Shown: positions 34,134 to 43,459, counted from the first letter of the stretch. The stretch: 64,000 nt of DNA from TH5896 sp049578985 (GCA_049578985.1 JBAUMZ010000089.1:1-64000); one strand, 5' to 3'. The notes: generated from the sequence alone by a model not told the origin. Numbers and translations are program-made.

Positions 34134-34658
34134 CTAAGCCGCTCCTCTGGGCAAAGCAGAAACACCAGTACGTGCCAGCTGAACAATGCCAAAGTCTGAT
34201 ACCAAGTTTTTAAATGCGTCAATCTTGCTCGGAGTACCTGTGATCTCAACCGTTATTGCAAATTTGTCTATATCTAGTATCTTCCCCCGGAAAACGGAGG
34301 CAAGATTAGTAATTTCGGCCCTCGAGGTCGGATCCTGAGCTTTCATTTTTATTAGAGCCAATTCCCTATAGACAGTTTTAGTTCTATCCAATACCCGCAC
34401 TTCGACTACATCGATGAGTTTTCGAAGCTGCTTCACGAGTTGATCTAGTGTACGATCATCACTTCTAGTGGTTATGGTCATTCTCGAAAGGTCAGCGGAC
34501 TCACTGTAACCCACAGTAATGCTTTCTATATTGAAATTTCTAGCCCTAAACAAATTAGTGACTCTAAAGAGAACTCCCGGCTTATCTTCAACTAAGGCAG
34601 ATAAAATGTAAACATCGTCGGAAGTCTTCTTTTCTGATACGTACTTGGTTTGACTCAT
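34134..34658 (-). CDS. ilvN: Acetolactate synthase small (regulatory) subunit
   Basis: 174 aa. An N-terminal ACT domain (YILSALVEDKPGVLFRVTNLF, then NIESITVGYSESADLSRMTI) binds valine for feedback inhibition, followed by the family's C-terminal domain (VFRGKILDIDKFAITVEITG). It lies 14 nt downstream of ilvB in the same operon and forms the holoenzyme with it. The final residues (TGVSALPRGAA) match the typical small-subunit end. Confidence 0.95.
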   Translation of the reverse strand: MSQTKYVSEKKTSDDVYILSALVEDKPGVLFRVTNLFRARNFNIESITVGYSESADLSRMTITTRSDDRTLDQLVKQLRKLIDVVEVRVLDRTKTVYRELALIKMKAQDPTSRAEITNLASVFRGKILDIDKFAITVEITGTPSKIDAFKNLVSDFGIVQLARTGVSALPRGAA

Positions 34659-34672
34659 CTGTCTATTAAACC

Positions 34673-36409
34673 TCAGGAACCCACAATCATATCCTTTAGT
34701 CCTGTTCCAGGAGCAACAAAAGGATAAACATCCTCCTCTGGGTCGATTGGAATGTCTATTACAGTGGCCACGTTACTCTTTAGTGCTGATCTAATTCCCT
34801 TATCTAATTCCGAAAGCGACTGGACTTTTATTCCCTGAGCACCATATGCGTCCGCAATTTTAGTGTAATCAGGGCAATTATGAAGATGAACTCCCTCGTA
34901 TCTTCTATCATAGAATGTTCGTTGCCATTGAGCCACCATCCCAAGCATGTGATTATTCAGCAAAATAACTATGACAGGGAGATTTTCTAATACAGATACG
35001 GCAAGAGAGTTTTCACTCATGTTAAACGATCCGTCACCAGCAATATCCACAACAGTCGCATTCTGTCGCGCAGCCTTTGCTCCGATCGCAGCAGGAAACC
35101 CAAATCCCATAGTCCCAAGACCTGTAGAACTGAAGAAGGTTCCTGGCGAAATAACGTCAAAATGAAGCGACGTCCACATCTGACACTGTCCCACCTCAGT
35201 CGTAACAATAGCATTATTAGGAAGTACATCTCTCAATTTCTTGAGAGCCTTTCTGGCAGTAAGATCTCTCGGGTAGTCCTTGATGCTCTCAGTATAATAA
35301 TCTACAAGCTCCTTCCTTCTCTGCAACCAAGCGTTTTCTTCACTACGCTTGACCATTTTTTTATTCAGGATCTTGATCATAGTTTTCATAGATGATTTTA
35401 CATCTCCGACAATGGCAACATCAACAGCTTTATTCTTGCCAATTTCAGCAGGATCGATATCCATATGAATAATATTCATACCTTTACCAAACTCATCAAA
35501 TCTGCCGACCGATCTATCAGAAAATCTTGCTCCAATAGCGAGAATACAATCTGCTTCTAAAATGATCTTGTTAGCTTCAGCATGCCCATGCATTCCTATA
35601 GGTCCCATCGCTAGAGGATGATTTTCAGGGAATGAACCCTTTCCCTTGAATGTTGTAACGACTGGAGCCAATAGTAATTCTGCAAGAACTTCCAATTCTG
35701 AAAACGCTCCTGCCAGTATTACGCCACCACCAGACATAATAATAGGGCGTTGAGCCGCCAATAACAATTCAATAGCCTTTCCAATGCTGGAAAGATCGCT
35801 TTCAATAGCAGGATTATATCCTCTGACTTTAATTAGATCAGGAAATTCTATGTCCTGAGAGTCCTGTTGAACGTCTTTTGGAATGTCAATTAGGACTGGA
35901 CCTGGCCTTCCACTTTCAGCAATGTAAAATCCCTTCTTAACGGTTTCGGGTATCTCGATAGCCTTTCTAGGTTGAAATGTATATTTTGTACATGGGTTCG
36001 CAATCCCTATTATGTCTGTTTCCTGAAAGGCGTCCTTTCCTATCATCTCCAAAGGGACTTGACCGGTGACCGCTACCATGGGTGAAGAGTCTGCGTAAGC
36101 TGTCGCTATTCCGGTTATCAAATTTGTTGCGCCAGGGCCTGACGTTGCGAAACATACTCCAGCTTTCCTTTTTGTTCTGGCATACCCGTCTGCCATGTGG
36201 GCAGCAGATTGCTCATGTCTAACAAGAATATGTCGAATCTTTGCATCTACCAGCGCATCGTAAATAGGAAGGTTTGCTCCTCCAGGGAGACCGAAAACAA
36301 TGTCAACTCCTTCCTTTTCCAGAGACCGCATCAGGGCCTCAGCTCCATTCATCCTTGTCACAATATAGCCTTTCCTCCACAACATATCATATGAAACGGG
36401 ACAAAACAA
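34673..36409 (-). CDS. ilvB: Acetolactate synthase large (catalytic) subunit
   Basis: ThDP- and FAD-dependent first common enzyme of valine, isoleucine and leucine synthesis. The open frame is 578 aa; the ATG at about 36350-36352 (MNGAEALMRSLEKEGVDIVFG) is the usual start point and would trim 19 residues. Signatures are FGLPGGANLP with catalytic Glu in HEQSAAHMADGYAR, ATSGPGATNLITGIATAY, FQETDIIG, and the ThDP/Mg motif GDGSFNMSENSLAVSVLENLP with NNHMLGMV. It heads the ilvB-ilvN(-leuB) operon. Confidence 0.95.
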   Translation of the reverse strand: MFCPVSYDMLWRKGYIVTRMNGAEALMRSLEKEGVDIVFGLPGGANLPIYDALVDAKIRHILVRHEQSAAHMADGYARTKRKAGVCFATSGPGATNLITGIATAYADSSPMVAVTGQVPLEMIGKDAFQETDIIGIANPCTKYTFQPRKAIEIPETVKKGFYIAESGRPGPVLIDIPKDVQQDSQDIEFPDLIKVRGYNPAIESDLSSIGKAIELLLAAQRPIIMSGGGVILAGAFSELEVLAELLLAPVVTTFKGKGSFPENHPLAMGPIGMHGHAEANKIILEADCILAIGARFSDRSVGRFDEFGKGMNIIHMDIDPAEIGKNKAVDVAIVGDVKSSMKTMIKILNKKMVKRSEENAWLQRRKELVDYYTESIKDYPRDLTARKALKKLRDVLPNNAIVTTEVGQCQMWTSLHFDVISPGTFFSSTGLGTMGFGFPAAIGAKAARQNATVVDIAGDGSFNMSENSLAVSVLENLPVIVILLNNHMLGMVAQWQRTFYDRRYEGVHLHNCPDYTKIADAYGAQGIKVQSLSELDKGIRSALKSNVATVIDIPIDPEEDVYPFVAPGTGLKDMIVGS

Positions 36410-36536
36410 TCTGTGTTCGTTATCTTCCTTTCATCATGCAAGCATGGATTCCTCAACAACATATTTCAAATTATGTATCTGACCAGATGCTAGTTATAAT
36501 TTATAAGTGTTATTCTAAAGTTAAAAGTCAGGCAAT

Positions 36537-37385
36537 TCACTTTTGGAGTTCGGTTGTCACGTTTGCATTAGATGGCTGATGAATGAAGGTATTATATGCT
36601 TCCTCAACATCTAGACCCTCATGGACGATCGATCTCACTGCTTTAATCATAGAGACCGGAGTATTTGATTGCCAAATATTTCTACCCATATCTACCCCGG
36701 ATGCCCCAGACGAAATTGCGTCATGTGCCAGCTTCAAGGCGTCTTTTTCATCGAGTTTTTTACCTCCTGCAATAACTAATGGTACCGGACAGGACTTCAC
36801 TACGGTGTCAAAGTCATTGCAATAGTAAGTCTTCACAATATGAGCTCCAAACTCTGCAGCAATCCTACAAGAGAGGCCTAAATATCTCGAGTCACGAGAC
36901 ATTTCCCTTCCCACTGCTGTAACTGCAAGAACTGGAATGCCGTACCTTTCACCCTCGTCGACTAATCTTGCCAGATTTGTTAAAGTTTGATGTTCATATT
37001 TGCTTCCAATGAATACTGATACAGCAAGACAACTTGCGTTGAGCCTGATGGCGTCTTCGATACTTGTGATTACTGCCTCCTTGGATAGGTCTTCTCCAAT
37101 TATGCTGCTTCCTCCAGAGACCCGAAGGACTACTGGGACGCAAGACTCTGGGCGGACAGATGTTCTAAGAATGCCTCTAGTTAGCATGATTGAGTCAGCG
37201 AATGGCAAAAGAGGACTTATAACCTCTCTTGGAGTTTCTAATCCTTCTGTTGGCCCCAAAAAGTAACCGTGATCTACTGCGAGCATCACACATCGTTTAT
37301 CGTCCTGACCCATAATCTGAGACAGCCTGTTTTTCATCCCCCAATTCATGATTCTTCTAGCTTGTACAAAACGACGATTAGACAC
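36537..37385 (-). CDS. LsrF/DhnA-type class I aldolase family protein
   Basis: 282 aa TIM barrel. Strong similarity in pattern to LsrF, the 3-hydroxy-5-phosphonooxypentane-2,4-dione thiolase of AI-2 breakdown: GMKNRLSQIM, VMLAVDHGYFLGPTEGLE, MLTRGILRTSV, VLRVSGGSSI, LAVSVFIGSKYEHQT, VTAVGREM, Schiff-base Lys185 in AHIVKTYYCN, VIAGGKK and SGASGVDMGRNIWQS. The archaeal alternative is the DhnA-like enzyme that starts dehydroquinate synthesis (ADH synthase), a sister family. No luxS-type or lsr genes and no shikimate genes lie nearby. It is followed after two bases by a Zn-dependent dehydrogenase gene upstream in the operon. Substrate unknown. Confidence 0.8.
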   Translation of the reverse strand: MSNRRFVQARRIMNWGMKNRLSQIMGQDDKRCVMLAVDHGYFLGPTEGLETPREVISPLLPFADSIMLTRGILRTSVRPESCVPVVLRVSGGSSIIGEDLSKEAVITSIEDAIRLNASCLAVSVFIGSKYEHQTLTNLARLVDEGERYGIPVLAVTAVGREMSRDSRYLGLSCRIAAEFGAHIVKTYYCNDFDTVVKSCPVPLVIAGGKKLDEKDALKLAHDAISSGASGVDMGRNIWQSNTPVSMIKAVRSIVHEGLDVEEAYNTFIHQPSNANVTTELQK

Positions 37386-37387
37386 TA

Positions 37388-38428
37388 TTATTTCTTTTTC
37401 TGATTGAATATCACAACCTTCATTGTATCAAGCGCATCATGGGCGCACCTGAAAGCCGTTTCAGAGTCTTTCAACTCAAATTGATGTGTAATAAGGCTTC
37501 CAAAATTCAATCTTTTAATACCAAGAAACCCTAAAGCTTGATTAGTTTCTCGCTCGGTCGCTGCGTAAGAAGACTGGATCGAAATCTCGTTTGCATACAG
37601 AAATGAAAGATCAACTTCCACAACAGACGATTTTGCAGGAACGCCAAAAAGAATGACTGACCCACCCTTTCTTACTATTTTTAAAGACTGAGTAAAGGCT
37701 CTTTGATTGCCGGTGGCAACGACAACAAGGTCAGCCCCTCTACCAGAAAGTACGCCCTTAAGTCTCCTTGTTTTCTCCTCGTCCTTTACAGGATGTAAAA
37801 CCTCAAATCCCATCCTTTTGCCGAAATCCAACCTAAATTCATTAGGATCAATCAAAACCACCCTATTGACTCCTGCATCCCTAGCTAGGAGGGCGTTCAT
37901 CATACCTACCGGTCCAGCTCCCAAGACAACAATGTCCTCTATATTCTTCAGATCACATTTAGAAAGGGCTCTAATACAACATGCCAAAGGTTCAATCAAC
38001 GAAGCCTCTTCATCAGTTACAGATATTGGAAGTTTGAGAACTCCTCCTCGTTTGAGATGCATGGATGAAACAAGGAATTCTTCAGATAACCCGCATGGCT
38101 CCAAGTTGTTCAATTGATATGAATCACACATTGTTTCGGAGTCATGCGAGCAGTAGTAGCAAGAATAACATGGAACATGGTGATGTGTAAAGACTCGTTC
38201 CATTTCTTTAAAGCCGGTAACTTTGCTTCCTACCTTGACTATCTCGCCGACTGGTTCATGGCCCAATTTGGTAGAACCCATCCCGTATGAGATTCTGGTC
38301 TTCTCTAGATCGGAGCCGCATAAACCACATATGTTCATTCGGACGACAATTTCATCTTCCTTTGGATATAGTGCTGGAACATCCTTTACAACGACCCCAT
38401 CAGGAGATGCTACAAAAACTGCCTTCAT
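37388..38428 (-). CDS. Zinc-dependent medium-chain alcohol/polyol dehydrogenase
   Basis: 346 aa. GroES-like domain with catalytic zinc ligands (GLCGSDLEK and LGHEPVGEI) and a structural zinc set in CYSCYYCSHDSETMC, then the NAD(P) Rossmann motif VVLGAGPVGMMNALLA near 170-185. The family includes threonine, sorbitol and related dehydrogenases. It ends two bases ahead of the LsrF-like gene on the same strand, so the pair probably acts in one pathway that oxidises or reduces a phosphorylated sugar or diketone. An ATG at 38428 is the clear start. Confidence 0.9.
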   Translation of the reverse strand: MKAVFVASPDGVVVKDVPALYPKEDEIVVRMNICGLCGSDLEKTRISYGMGSTKLGHEPVGEIVKVGSKVTGFKEMERVFTHHHVPCYSCYYCSHDSETMCDSYQLNNLEPCGLSEEFLVSSMHLKRGGVLKLPISVTDEEASLIEPLACCIRALSKCDLKNIEDIVVLGAGPVGMMNALLARDAGVNRVVLIDPNEFRLDFGKRMGFEVLHPVKDEEKTRRLKGVLSGRGADLVVVATGNQRAFTQSLKIVRKGGSVILFGVPAKSSVVEVDLSFLYANEISIQSSYAATERETNQALGFLGIKRLNFGSLITHQFELKDSETAFRCAHDALDTMKVVIFNQKKK

Positions 38429-38483
38429 GAAAAATCACAATTCTTGCTAAATATACGTGCGCTACCTACATGATAGGTAGAAT

Positions 38484-38633
38484 TCAAGCCTTCCGTCCTG
38501 AATACTTTTTGGGTTTTCTGGTAAAGATGCCCTTACACCCCTCACAACAGAAAAAGTATTCTTCCCCATGATAATTCAATGGGATTGCTAGCTCTTGTGA
38601 TAACTCTATCCCACACACAGGATCCAGAGGCAA
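38484..38633 (-). CDS. YHS-domain protein, 49 aa
   Basis: TTG start at 38631-38633, stop TGA at 38484-38486. Reads LDPVCGIELS, then YHGEEYFFCCEGCKGIFTRKP: the YHS (TRASH-like) fold in which a DPVCG cysteine and an FCxxGC pair bind a metal, often copper or mercury. Tail KKYSGRKA is basic. A free-standing YHS domain of this size usually acts as a small metal chaperone or sensor; the metal here is not known. Minus-strand ATTAAATAAG upstream near 38660 could be its promoter. Confidence 0.78.
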   Translation of the reverse strand: MPLDPVCGIELSQELAIPLNYHGEEYFFCCEGCKGIFTRKPKKYSGRKA

Positions 38634-38802
38634 GAACTGTTATAGCCCAGTTTTCTTATTTAATCTTTCTTACGTTTAACATTTGATTCATGGACTTACT
38701 TCTGGTTAGTGCACACATTCGTTTAGTATACCATGGCAAAGAGTTTAAAATAATTTACAACTCATTTCATATTCAGGAATTCGAAAATACAGGTAGCTCT
38801 TA

Positions 38803-38973
38803 ATGTCATTTCCGTCTATAGAAATAATGTGTGAAAAATGTGGGGGTAGAATTATTAGAATCATCAGTATGAAATCTGTCAAGGATGTATTAAGACCCTT
38901 TAATGGAAGATGCAATTCATGCGGAGTTAGCTTGAACCCGTCTGATTTTGAGTTGCATATGGAAAGAGCTTAA
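38803..38973 (+). CDS. Small zinc-ribbon protein, 56 aa
   Basis: ATG at 38803, stop TAA at 38971-38973. Two CxxC knuckles (IMCEKCGGRII and GRCNSCGVSL, 25 residues apart) form a zinc ribbon. The linker ISMKSVKDVLRPF is helical and the tail (PSDFELHMERA) acidic to neutral. It is convergent with trpE, ending 30 nt before the trpE stop. Function unknown; a nucleic-acid or protein docking role is likely for this fold. Confidence 0.65.
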   Translation: MSFPSIEIMCEKCGGRIIRIISMKSVKDVLRPFNGRCNSCGVSLNPSDFELHMERA

Positions 38974-39003
38974 GCGTAAAATGATTCTCTACCGAGTAGG
39001 AAA

Positions 39004-40422
39004 TTAATTATCAGTCGTTTCCTTTCTAAGTAATTTTGAATTTTTCAAGGCTAGGAGCATTGCATTTAGCTTCTGCTCTGTCTCGTTCCACTCAAGAGTG
39101 GGATCTGATTCCATAACAATCCCTGCACCTGCCTGGGAGTATGCCTCATTCCCTTTGATAAAAAGTGATCGCAGAATAATTGCAAAATCACATGAACCGT
39201 TCGACGAAAAATATCCTAGTGCTCCTGCGTAAGGACCTCTATTCGAAGGCTCCAATCCGTCTATAATTTCCATTGCCCGTATTTTCGGTGCGCCCGATAC
39301 CGTCCCAGCTGGGAAGAGAGCCTTAAAGGCATCAAACTGATCATATGAATCTCGTAATGAGCCTGATACATGAGTCACCATGTGTTGAACGTGACTAAAC
39401 TGCCTTACAGACATCAAATCTTTAACGTTTACAGACCCGTACTTACTAACTCTACCCACATCGTTTCTAGCCAAATCAACCAACATTGTATGCTCGGCTA
39501 CTTCCTTCTTATCATTCACGAGCTCCCTCATGAACTTTTCATTTACTTCAGGTTCGGCAACAACAGGCCTGGTACCAGCAATAGGATATGTCTCTAAATA
39601 GCTCTTTGAAACTCGCAACAGCATCTCTGGGCTTGACCCAATAATTTTGACCCCACGACTAGTTTTTAGAAAATACATATAAGGAGATGGATTGATCCGT
39701 CTTAGAATCTGATAAACGCATAAGGGATCGCCCTTAACGCTGAATCGCAAATTCCGGGATAGAACAGCTTGAAAAATATCTCCTCGATATATGAATTCCT
39801 TTGCTTTTTTAACCATATCCATATATTGATTTCTTGAGACATTATTGACAGGCGAAGAGAAATTAAACTGCTCTCCTAAATCCTCTTCGTCATGACTTCT
39901 AATTAACTTGGATATTTGAGCGGAACGCGAAGTTCTCCCTTGATAAAAATAATATACCTTGGTTGCGGCATGATCTACTATGATCCCGTCGGTGTAAATA
40001 CCGAACTCAAGTATTGGAAAAGTGTCCGAAAGAAATTTCTTTTTCTTATTTTTCGACCTCAGATTTTCCCAGGAATTGACGGCATCATAAGAAATATATC
40101 CGACTGCCCCGCCAACGTACCGAAATCGCTGATCTTCCACATGTGGCAGAATACTCTTGATTGGCGATAGGAGATTATCTGTTTTATTGTATTTTGTTGA
40201 TTCTTCTCCCTCAATCACATTAATTGTATCATTTTCGATAGTGACTTTACTCAAAGGATCGAAGCCAATAATAGAGATTTCCGATAATTCTTTGGGTCCT
40301 TGTAATGACTCTAACAGGAAAACCGTATCAAAAATCTTGTATATCCTCTTGAATATTTTGAATTGATCAGATGGCACTTCAAGCCTGACAAAATGGAGAT
40401 CCGTTTTCATCTTTGAATGCAA
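39004..40422 (-). CDS. trpE: Anthranilate synthase component I
   Basis: 472 aa chorismate-binding enzyme that makes anthranilate from chorismate with ammonia or glutamine nitrogen. N-terminal domain YKIFDTVFLLESLQGPKE carries the tryptophan feedback-site region (LLES). Catalytic-domain motifs are RGDIFQAVLSRN, SPEMLLRV, YPIAGTRPV, EHTMLVDLARNDVGRV, FPAGTVSGAPK and NRGPYAGALGYFSSNG. The IAGTR and LARND motifs and 472-aa length fit TrpE better than PabB, but no other trp or pab gene lies nearby, so a role in folate-type synthesis cannot be wholly excluded. Confidence 0.88.
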   Translation of the reverse strand: MHSKMKTDLHFVRLEVPSDQFKIFKRIYKIFDTVFLLESLQGPKELSEISIIGFDPLSKVTIENDTINVIEGEESTKYNKTDNLLSPIKSILPHVEDQRFRYVGGAVGYISYDAVNSWENLRSKNKKKKFLSDTFPILEFGIYTDGIIVDHAATKVYYFYQGRTSRSAQISKLIRSHDEEDLGEQFNFSSPVNNVSRNQYMDMVKKAKEFIYRGDIFQAVLSRNLRFSVKGDPLCVYQILRRINPSPYMYFLKTSRGVKIIGSSPEMLLRVSKSYLETYPIAGTRPVVAEPEVNEKFMRELVNDKKEVAEHTMLVDLARNDVGRVSKYGSVNVKDLMSVRQFSHVQHMVTHVSGSLRDSYDQFDAFKALFPAGTVSGAPKIRAMEIIDGLEPSNRGPYAGALGYFSSNGSCDFAIILRSLFIKGNEAYSQAGAGIVMESDPTLEWNETEQKLNAMLLALKNSKLLRKETTDN

Positions 40423-40556
40423 AATTTGCTTTATGTGGAATATAGACCATATTTATTTTCAATGGAGATTCAAATTCACAAGTTAGAAATCCTTCAACTC
40501 ATATTCAGAGCTTATATCTAATGCTGAGGCGAACCATCGTAGAAAGCAGCAAGACA

Positions 40557-40931
40557 CTAATACTTTTTATTTCTTTTTCTAGCACGTTTTCCAGCGTTCT
40601 TAGAGGGCGGGAGCCTGTGGCTTTGCAGATAATCAAATTCGCCCAATCCATGGGTGTATTTTTCCCAATAGTTTGATTGTCCAAACAATTCATCCAATTG
40701 CGCAGAGGCACTGAAAGATATCTTGTTTAGAGTGAGGTGGAGCGTTTCATGACTTAATAAGGAGCTCGCTATTTCTGCGATACGCCCATCTGAATTGAAT
40801 TCTTTCCATGATCTATAATTGCCGATAAACGCCCGCGATCTTCCGTAATAGGATACGAACATAAGTCCTCTTCTTCCTGATAGACCTTTCAATTTAAGAT
40901 CCAGCACCATTTTATCTAGCACAAGCACCAT
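40557..40931 (-). CDS. Hypothetical protein with an HExxH motif, 124 aa
   Basis: Residues 57-70 read SSLLSHETLHLTLN, containing HETLH, the zinc-binding helix of minimal metallopeptidases, near the middle of a small alpha/beta domain. A third ligand is not obvious. The N-terminus (VLVLDKMVLDLKLKG) is hydrophobic but short, and the tail (KNAGKRARKRNKKY) is highly basic. Nitrososphaeria encode similar short HExxH proteins of unknown activity. It could be a real protease-like domain or a chance motif. It lies between trpE and the glycerate kinase gene in the orientation of trpE. Confidence 0.6.
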   Translation of the reverse strand: MVLVLDKMVLDLKLKGLSGRRGLMFVSYYGRSRAFIGNYRSWKEFNSDGRIAEIASSLLSHETLHLTLNKISFSASAQLDELFGQSNYWEKYTHGLGEFDYLQSHRLPPSKNAGKRARKRNKKY

Positions 40932-41171
40932 ATCTCTGCATCAATTCCTAGATTAATCTATCTTGAAAAATATTGGAAACTGTGAATGTGCTTCATGAAT
41001 AATCATTTGTCCTTTTGGCAACTATTGAAATGATTTGTAAGGATGTGGATGTGCGTTGCCAATTTGCAAAGGTTTTTTTCACATTATTTTTACAAATAGA
41101 TCTAATAAAATTTACAATCGGAATCATTATCTTCTTATCTAGTTCATTTGATCTAAAGTCTCACGTATTAG

Positions 41172-42608
41172 ATGACAAATTCAACTATTCGCAATAAGAA
41201 ATCTATATTGAAAAAACCCCATGCAACGGCTTCAAGCAAATTTGCATTATCTGCAGTGGAAGCAGCCATAGCGGGGGTTGAACCTGTGAATTTGATATCA
41301 AAATCTGTTAGCAGGGATCGAGGCAGGTTGACAGTGTCGGATATTAGAAATAATACATTAACATATGACTTGAGGAGATACGACGAGGTCTATATAGTCG
41401 GCGCTGGAAAGGCCTCCCTGCCCATGGCAATCGGCCTACTAGATGTGCTCCAACAAAGCGTGGACAATACTTTGCATATTTCAGGATCAATTATCACACC
41501 ATATGGGACTTCAAAAAGGATCCGTGAAATAGATGTAGTTGAAGCTGGGCATCCGTTGCCTGATGCGAACAGCATTAAAGGTACCGAAAGAATTGTCAGT
41601 ATTCTTCGACAGGCTAAACCTAGTGACCTAGTTTTTGTGCTATTGTCTGGAGGAGGATCTGCTCTCTTGTCACTTCCGGTGAGAGGGATTACACTGGCTG
41701 ATAAGAGATATGTTACGCATTCATTGCTCTCGTCAGGGGCTGTAATTCAAGATTTGAACGTAGTGCGAACTATCCTTTCACGGGTAAAGGGGGGGAAGTT
41801 GATCCAATATTCACCTTCATCAACTACCTTTTTGACCCTTGTAATTTCGGACGTAATCGGTGACGAAATCGAGACTATTGCTTCGGGTCCAACATATCCT
41901 AACTATACTTCATTCATCGATGCGAAGAGAATATTGTTAAAATATGATATTTGGAAAGTTAATAATTCACACATTGAGAGTATTAGGGAGGTCATAACAA
42001 ACGGGATCGAAGTTGAAAAGAATGAACATCAGAGTATAATAGAAAATAATAGAAAAACTGATTATGCCATAATTGGGAATAATGCTACGGCTTGCGATGC
42101 AGCTTCGCAATATTTGAGGTCAGAAAAAATTGATACGCTAGTACTTGGTTCTCATTTTGATGGAGATGTAGCAGAACACGGGAAATGGCTTTCCCTGTTG
42201 GCGAAAGGGCTGAAATCATTGTCTGTCCCCTTTGCAGTTGTCCTAGGTGGAGAAACAACTGTTCGACTAAATAAGAAAGGAAAAAATGGAATCGGTGGTC
42301 GGAATCAGGAAGCAGCATTACACGCCCTATTATCACTTGAGGCTTTATCTGACCAAGATGTCTCGATTTGCTGCGTAGGAACAGATGGGATAGATGGTAA
42401 TTCTGTAGCGGCTGGGGCGTTGGTTACGGGCTCGATGGCGGGTCAAGATGGTCCTGGCACAAAGAAGGAATTCCAAAGGTATCTAGAGAATCATGACAGC
42501 AGTACCGCTTTCAGGAAGTTGGGTGCCCAGATAATAACCGGAAAGACGTTGACCAATGTGAATGACGTGAATGTGATATGTCGGTTAACAAGCGGCAAAT
42601 CGAGATAG
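41172..42608 (+). CDS. Glycerate 2-kinase (DUF4147/MOFRL family)
   Basis: 478 aa. Phosphorylates D-glycerate at C2 to give 2-phosphoglycerate. The N-terminal domain has VYIVGAGKASLPMAIG (74-89), VVEAGHPLPDANS and VLLSGGGSALLSLP (about 156-169). The C-terminal MOFRL domain has VLGGETTVRL, GIGGRNQEAALHAL and CVGTDGIDGNSVAAGAL. The N-terminal 25 residues (RNKKSILKKPHATASS) are basic. In non-phosphorylating sugar or photorespiratory-type routes this enzyme feeds glycerate into the lower glycolytic pool. No other genes of such a route are adjacent. Confidence 0.92.
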   Translation: MTNSTIRNKKSILKKPHATASSKFALSAVEAAIAGVEPVNLISKSVSRDRGRLTVSDIRNNTLTYDLRRYDEVYIVGAGKASLPMAIGLLDVLQQSVDNTLHISGSIITPYGTSKRIREIDVVEAGHPLPDANSIKGTERIVSILRQAKPSDLVFVLLSGGGSALLSLPVRGITLADKRYVTHSLLSSGAVIQDLNVVRTILSRVKGGKLIQYSPSSTTFLTLVISDVIGDEIETIASGPTYPNYTSFIDAKRILLKYDIWKVNNSHIESIREVITNGIEVEKNEHQSIIENNRKTDYAIIGNNATACDAASQYLRSEKIDTLVLGSHFDGDVAEHGKWLSLLAKGLKSLSVPFAVVLGGETTVRLNKKGKNGIGGRNQEAALHALLSLEALSDQDVSICCVGTDGIDGNSVAAGALVTGSMAGQDGPGTKKEFQRYLENHDSSTAFRKLGAQIITGKTLTNVNDVNVICRLTSGKSR

Positions 42609-42622
42609 ATAGTGCCATTGTT

Positions 42623-43417
42623 TCATGGTTTGATTTTGATTGATGCGTATTGTGAATCTGAAATTTTGACTATTTGACCCACTCTTGTTACCAATATCAG
42701 GAAACCATTTGAATCAATATTGCTGGCTATCCCATCTATTCGAATTTCATTCATCACTACCTTGATTCTCTTTCCCATCATGGGACAATGCGATTTCCAG
42801 CGCTTCGTGATCAATTCCCAATTCCCGGACTGTAGTTCACCATAGTAGTTATTGAAGAGAGCAAGAACGGAGACTAAGAATGATTCTATGGGAATCGAAG
42901 ATTGACTTGTATGTTCAATTAATGAAGTTGATCGTTTTAACCTTTTTGGCCTTGAATTCAAATTTATTCCTGCTCCAACAACACAGTATTCTAAATCCTC
43001 TCCACGAACCGCAGAGCTTACCAGAATACCGGCCACTTTTCTTGTCTTAATAAGAACATCATTGGGCCACTTAATGAATGCCTTTAAGTTGAAATTGTTT
43101 GCAATGGTTTCACACACTGCCAATGACATTGCGTAAGACAGAAATATACTGTAGCTAGTCTTTATGCCTGACTTGATTATTACTGAGAACCACAGCCCTC
43201 CGGGGGGTGATATCCATCTATTACCCCTCCTACCACGTCCAAATAATTGAGATTCTGATATGACGACCAAGCCATGACAACATGGTTCTGTTTCAGCAAT
43301 TGAGATAGCATAGTCTTGGGTCGAAGAAATTTCCTTAAAACTTCTAATCTCCCTTCCGAAAACGCACCCGCCAATAGCGACCTTTAAGTGAGCCAATTCA
43401 AAATTCATAGGTCTCAA
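42623..43417 (-). CDS. birA: Biotin--[acetyl-CoA-carboxylase] ligase
   Basis: 264 aa. Attaches biotin to the carrier protein of acetyl/propionyl-CoA carboxylase, the CO2-fixing enzyme of the thaumarchaeal carbon cycle. Motifs are EISSTQDYA, GRGRRGNRWISPPGGLWFSVI (biotinyl-AMP loop), KWPNDVLIKTRKVAGILV and VVGAGINLNSRP. The C-terminal domain (GKRIKVVMNEIRIDGIASNI) is present. There is no N-terminal DNA-binding domain, so it is not a biotin-operon repressor. The biotin synthesis genes lie 5 kb downstream. Confidence 0.93.
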   Translation of the reverse strand: MRPMNFELAHLKVAIGGCVFGREIRSFKEISSTQDYAISIAETEPCCHGLVVISESQLFGRGRRGNRWISPPGGLWFSVIIKSGIKTSYSIFLSYAMSLAVCETIANNFNLKAFIKWPNDVLIKTRKVAGILVSSAVRGEDLEYCVVGAGINLNSRPKRLKRSTSLIEHTSQSSIPIESFLVSVLALFNNYYGELQSGNWELITKRWKSHCPMMGKRIKVVMNEIRIDGIASNIDSNGFLILVTRVGQIVKISDSQYASIKIKP

Positions 43418-43459
43418 AACTCTTGGTCATAATGTAACTGCGATCACTATTTTATATTT

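Noticed and set aside
36537..37385. Plain fructose-bisphosphate aldolase call for the class I aldolase
   Set aside because: The run of motifs follows LsrF more closely than fructose-bisphosphate aldolase; a specific substrate is not claimed.
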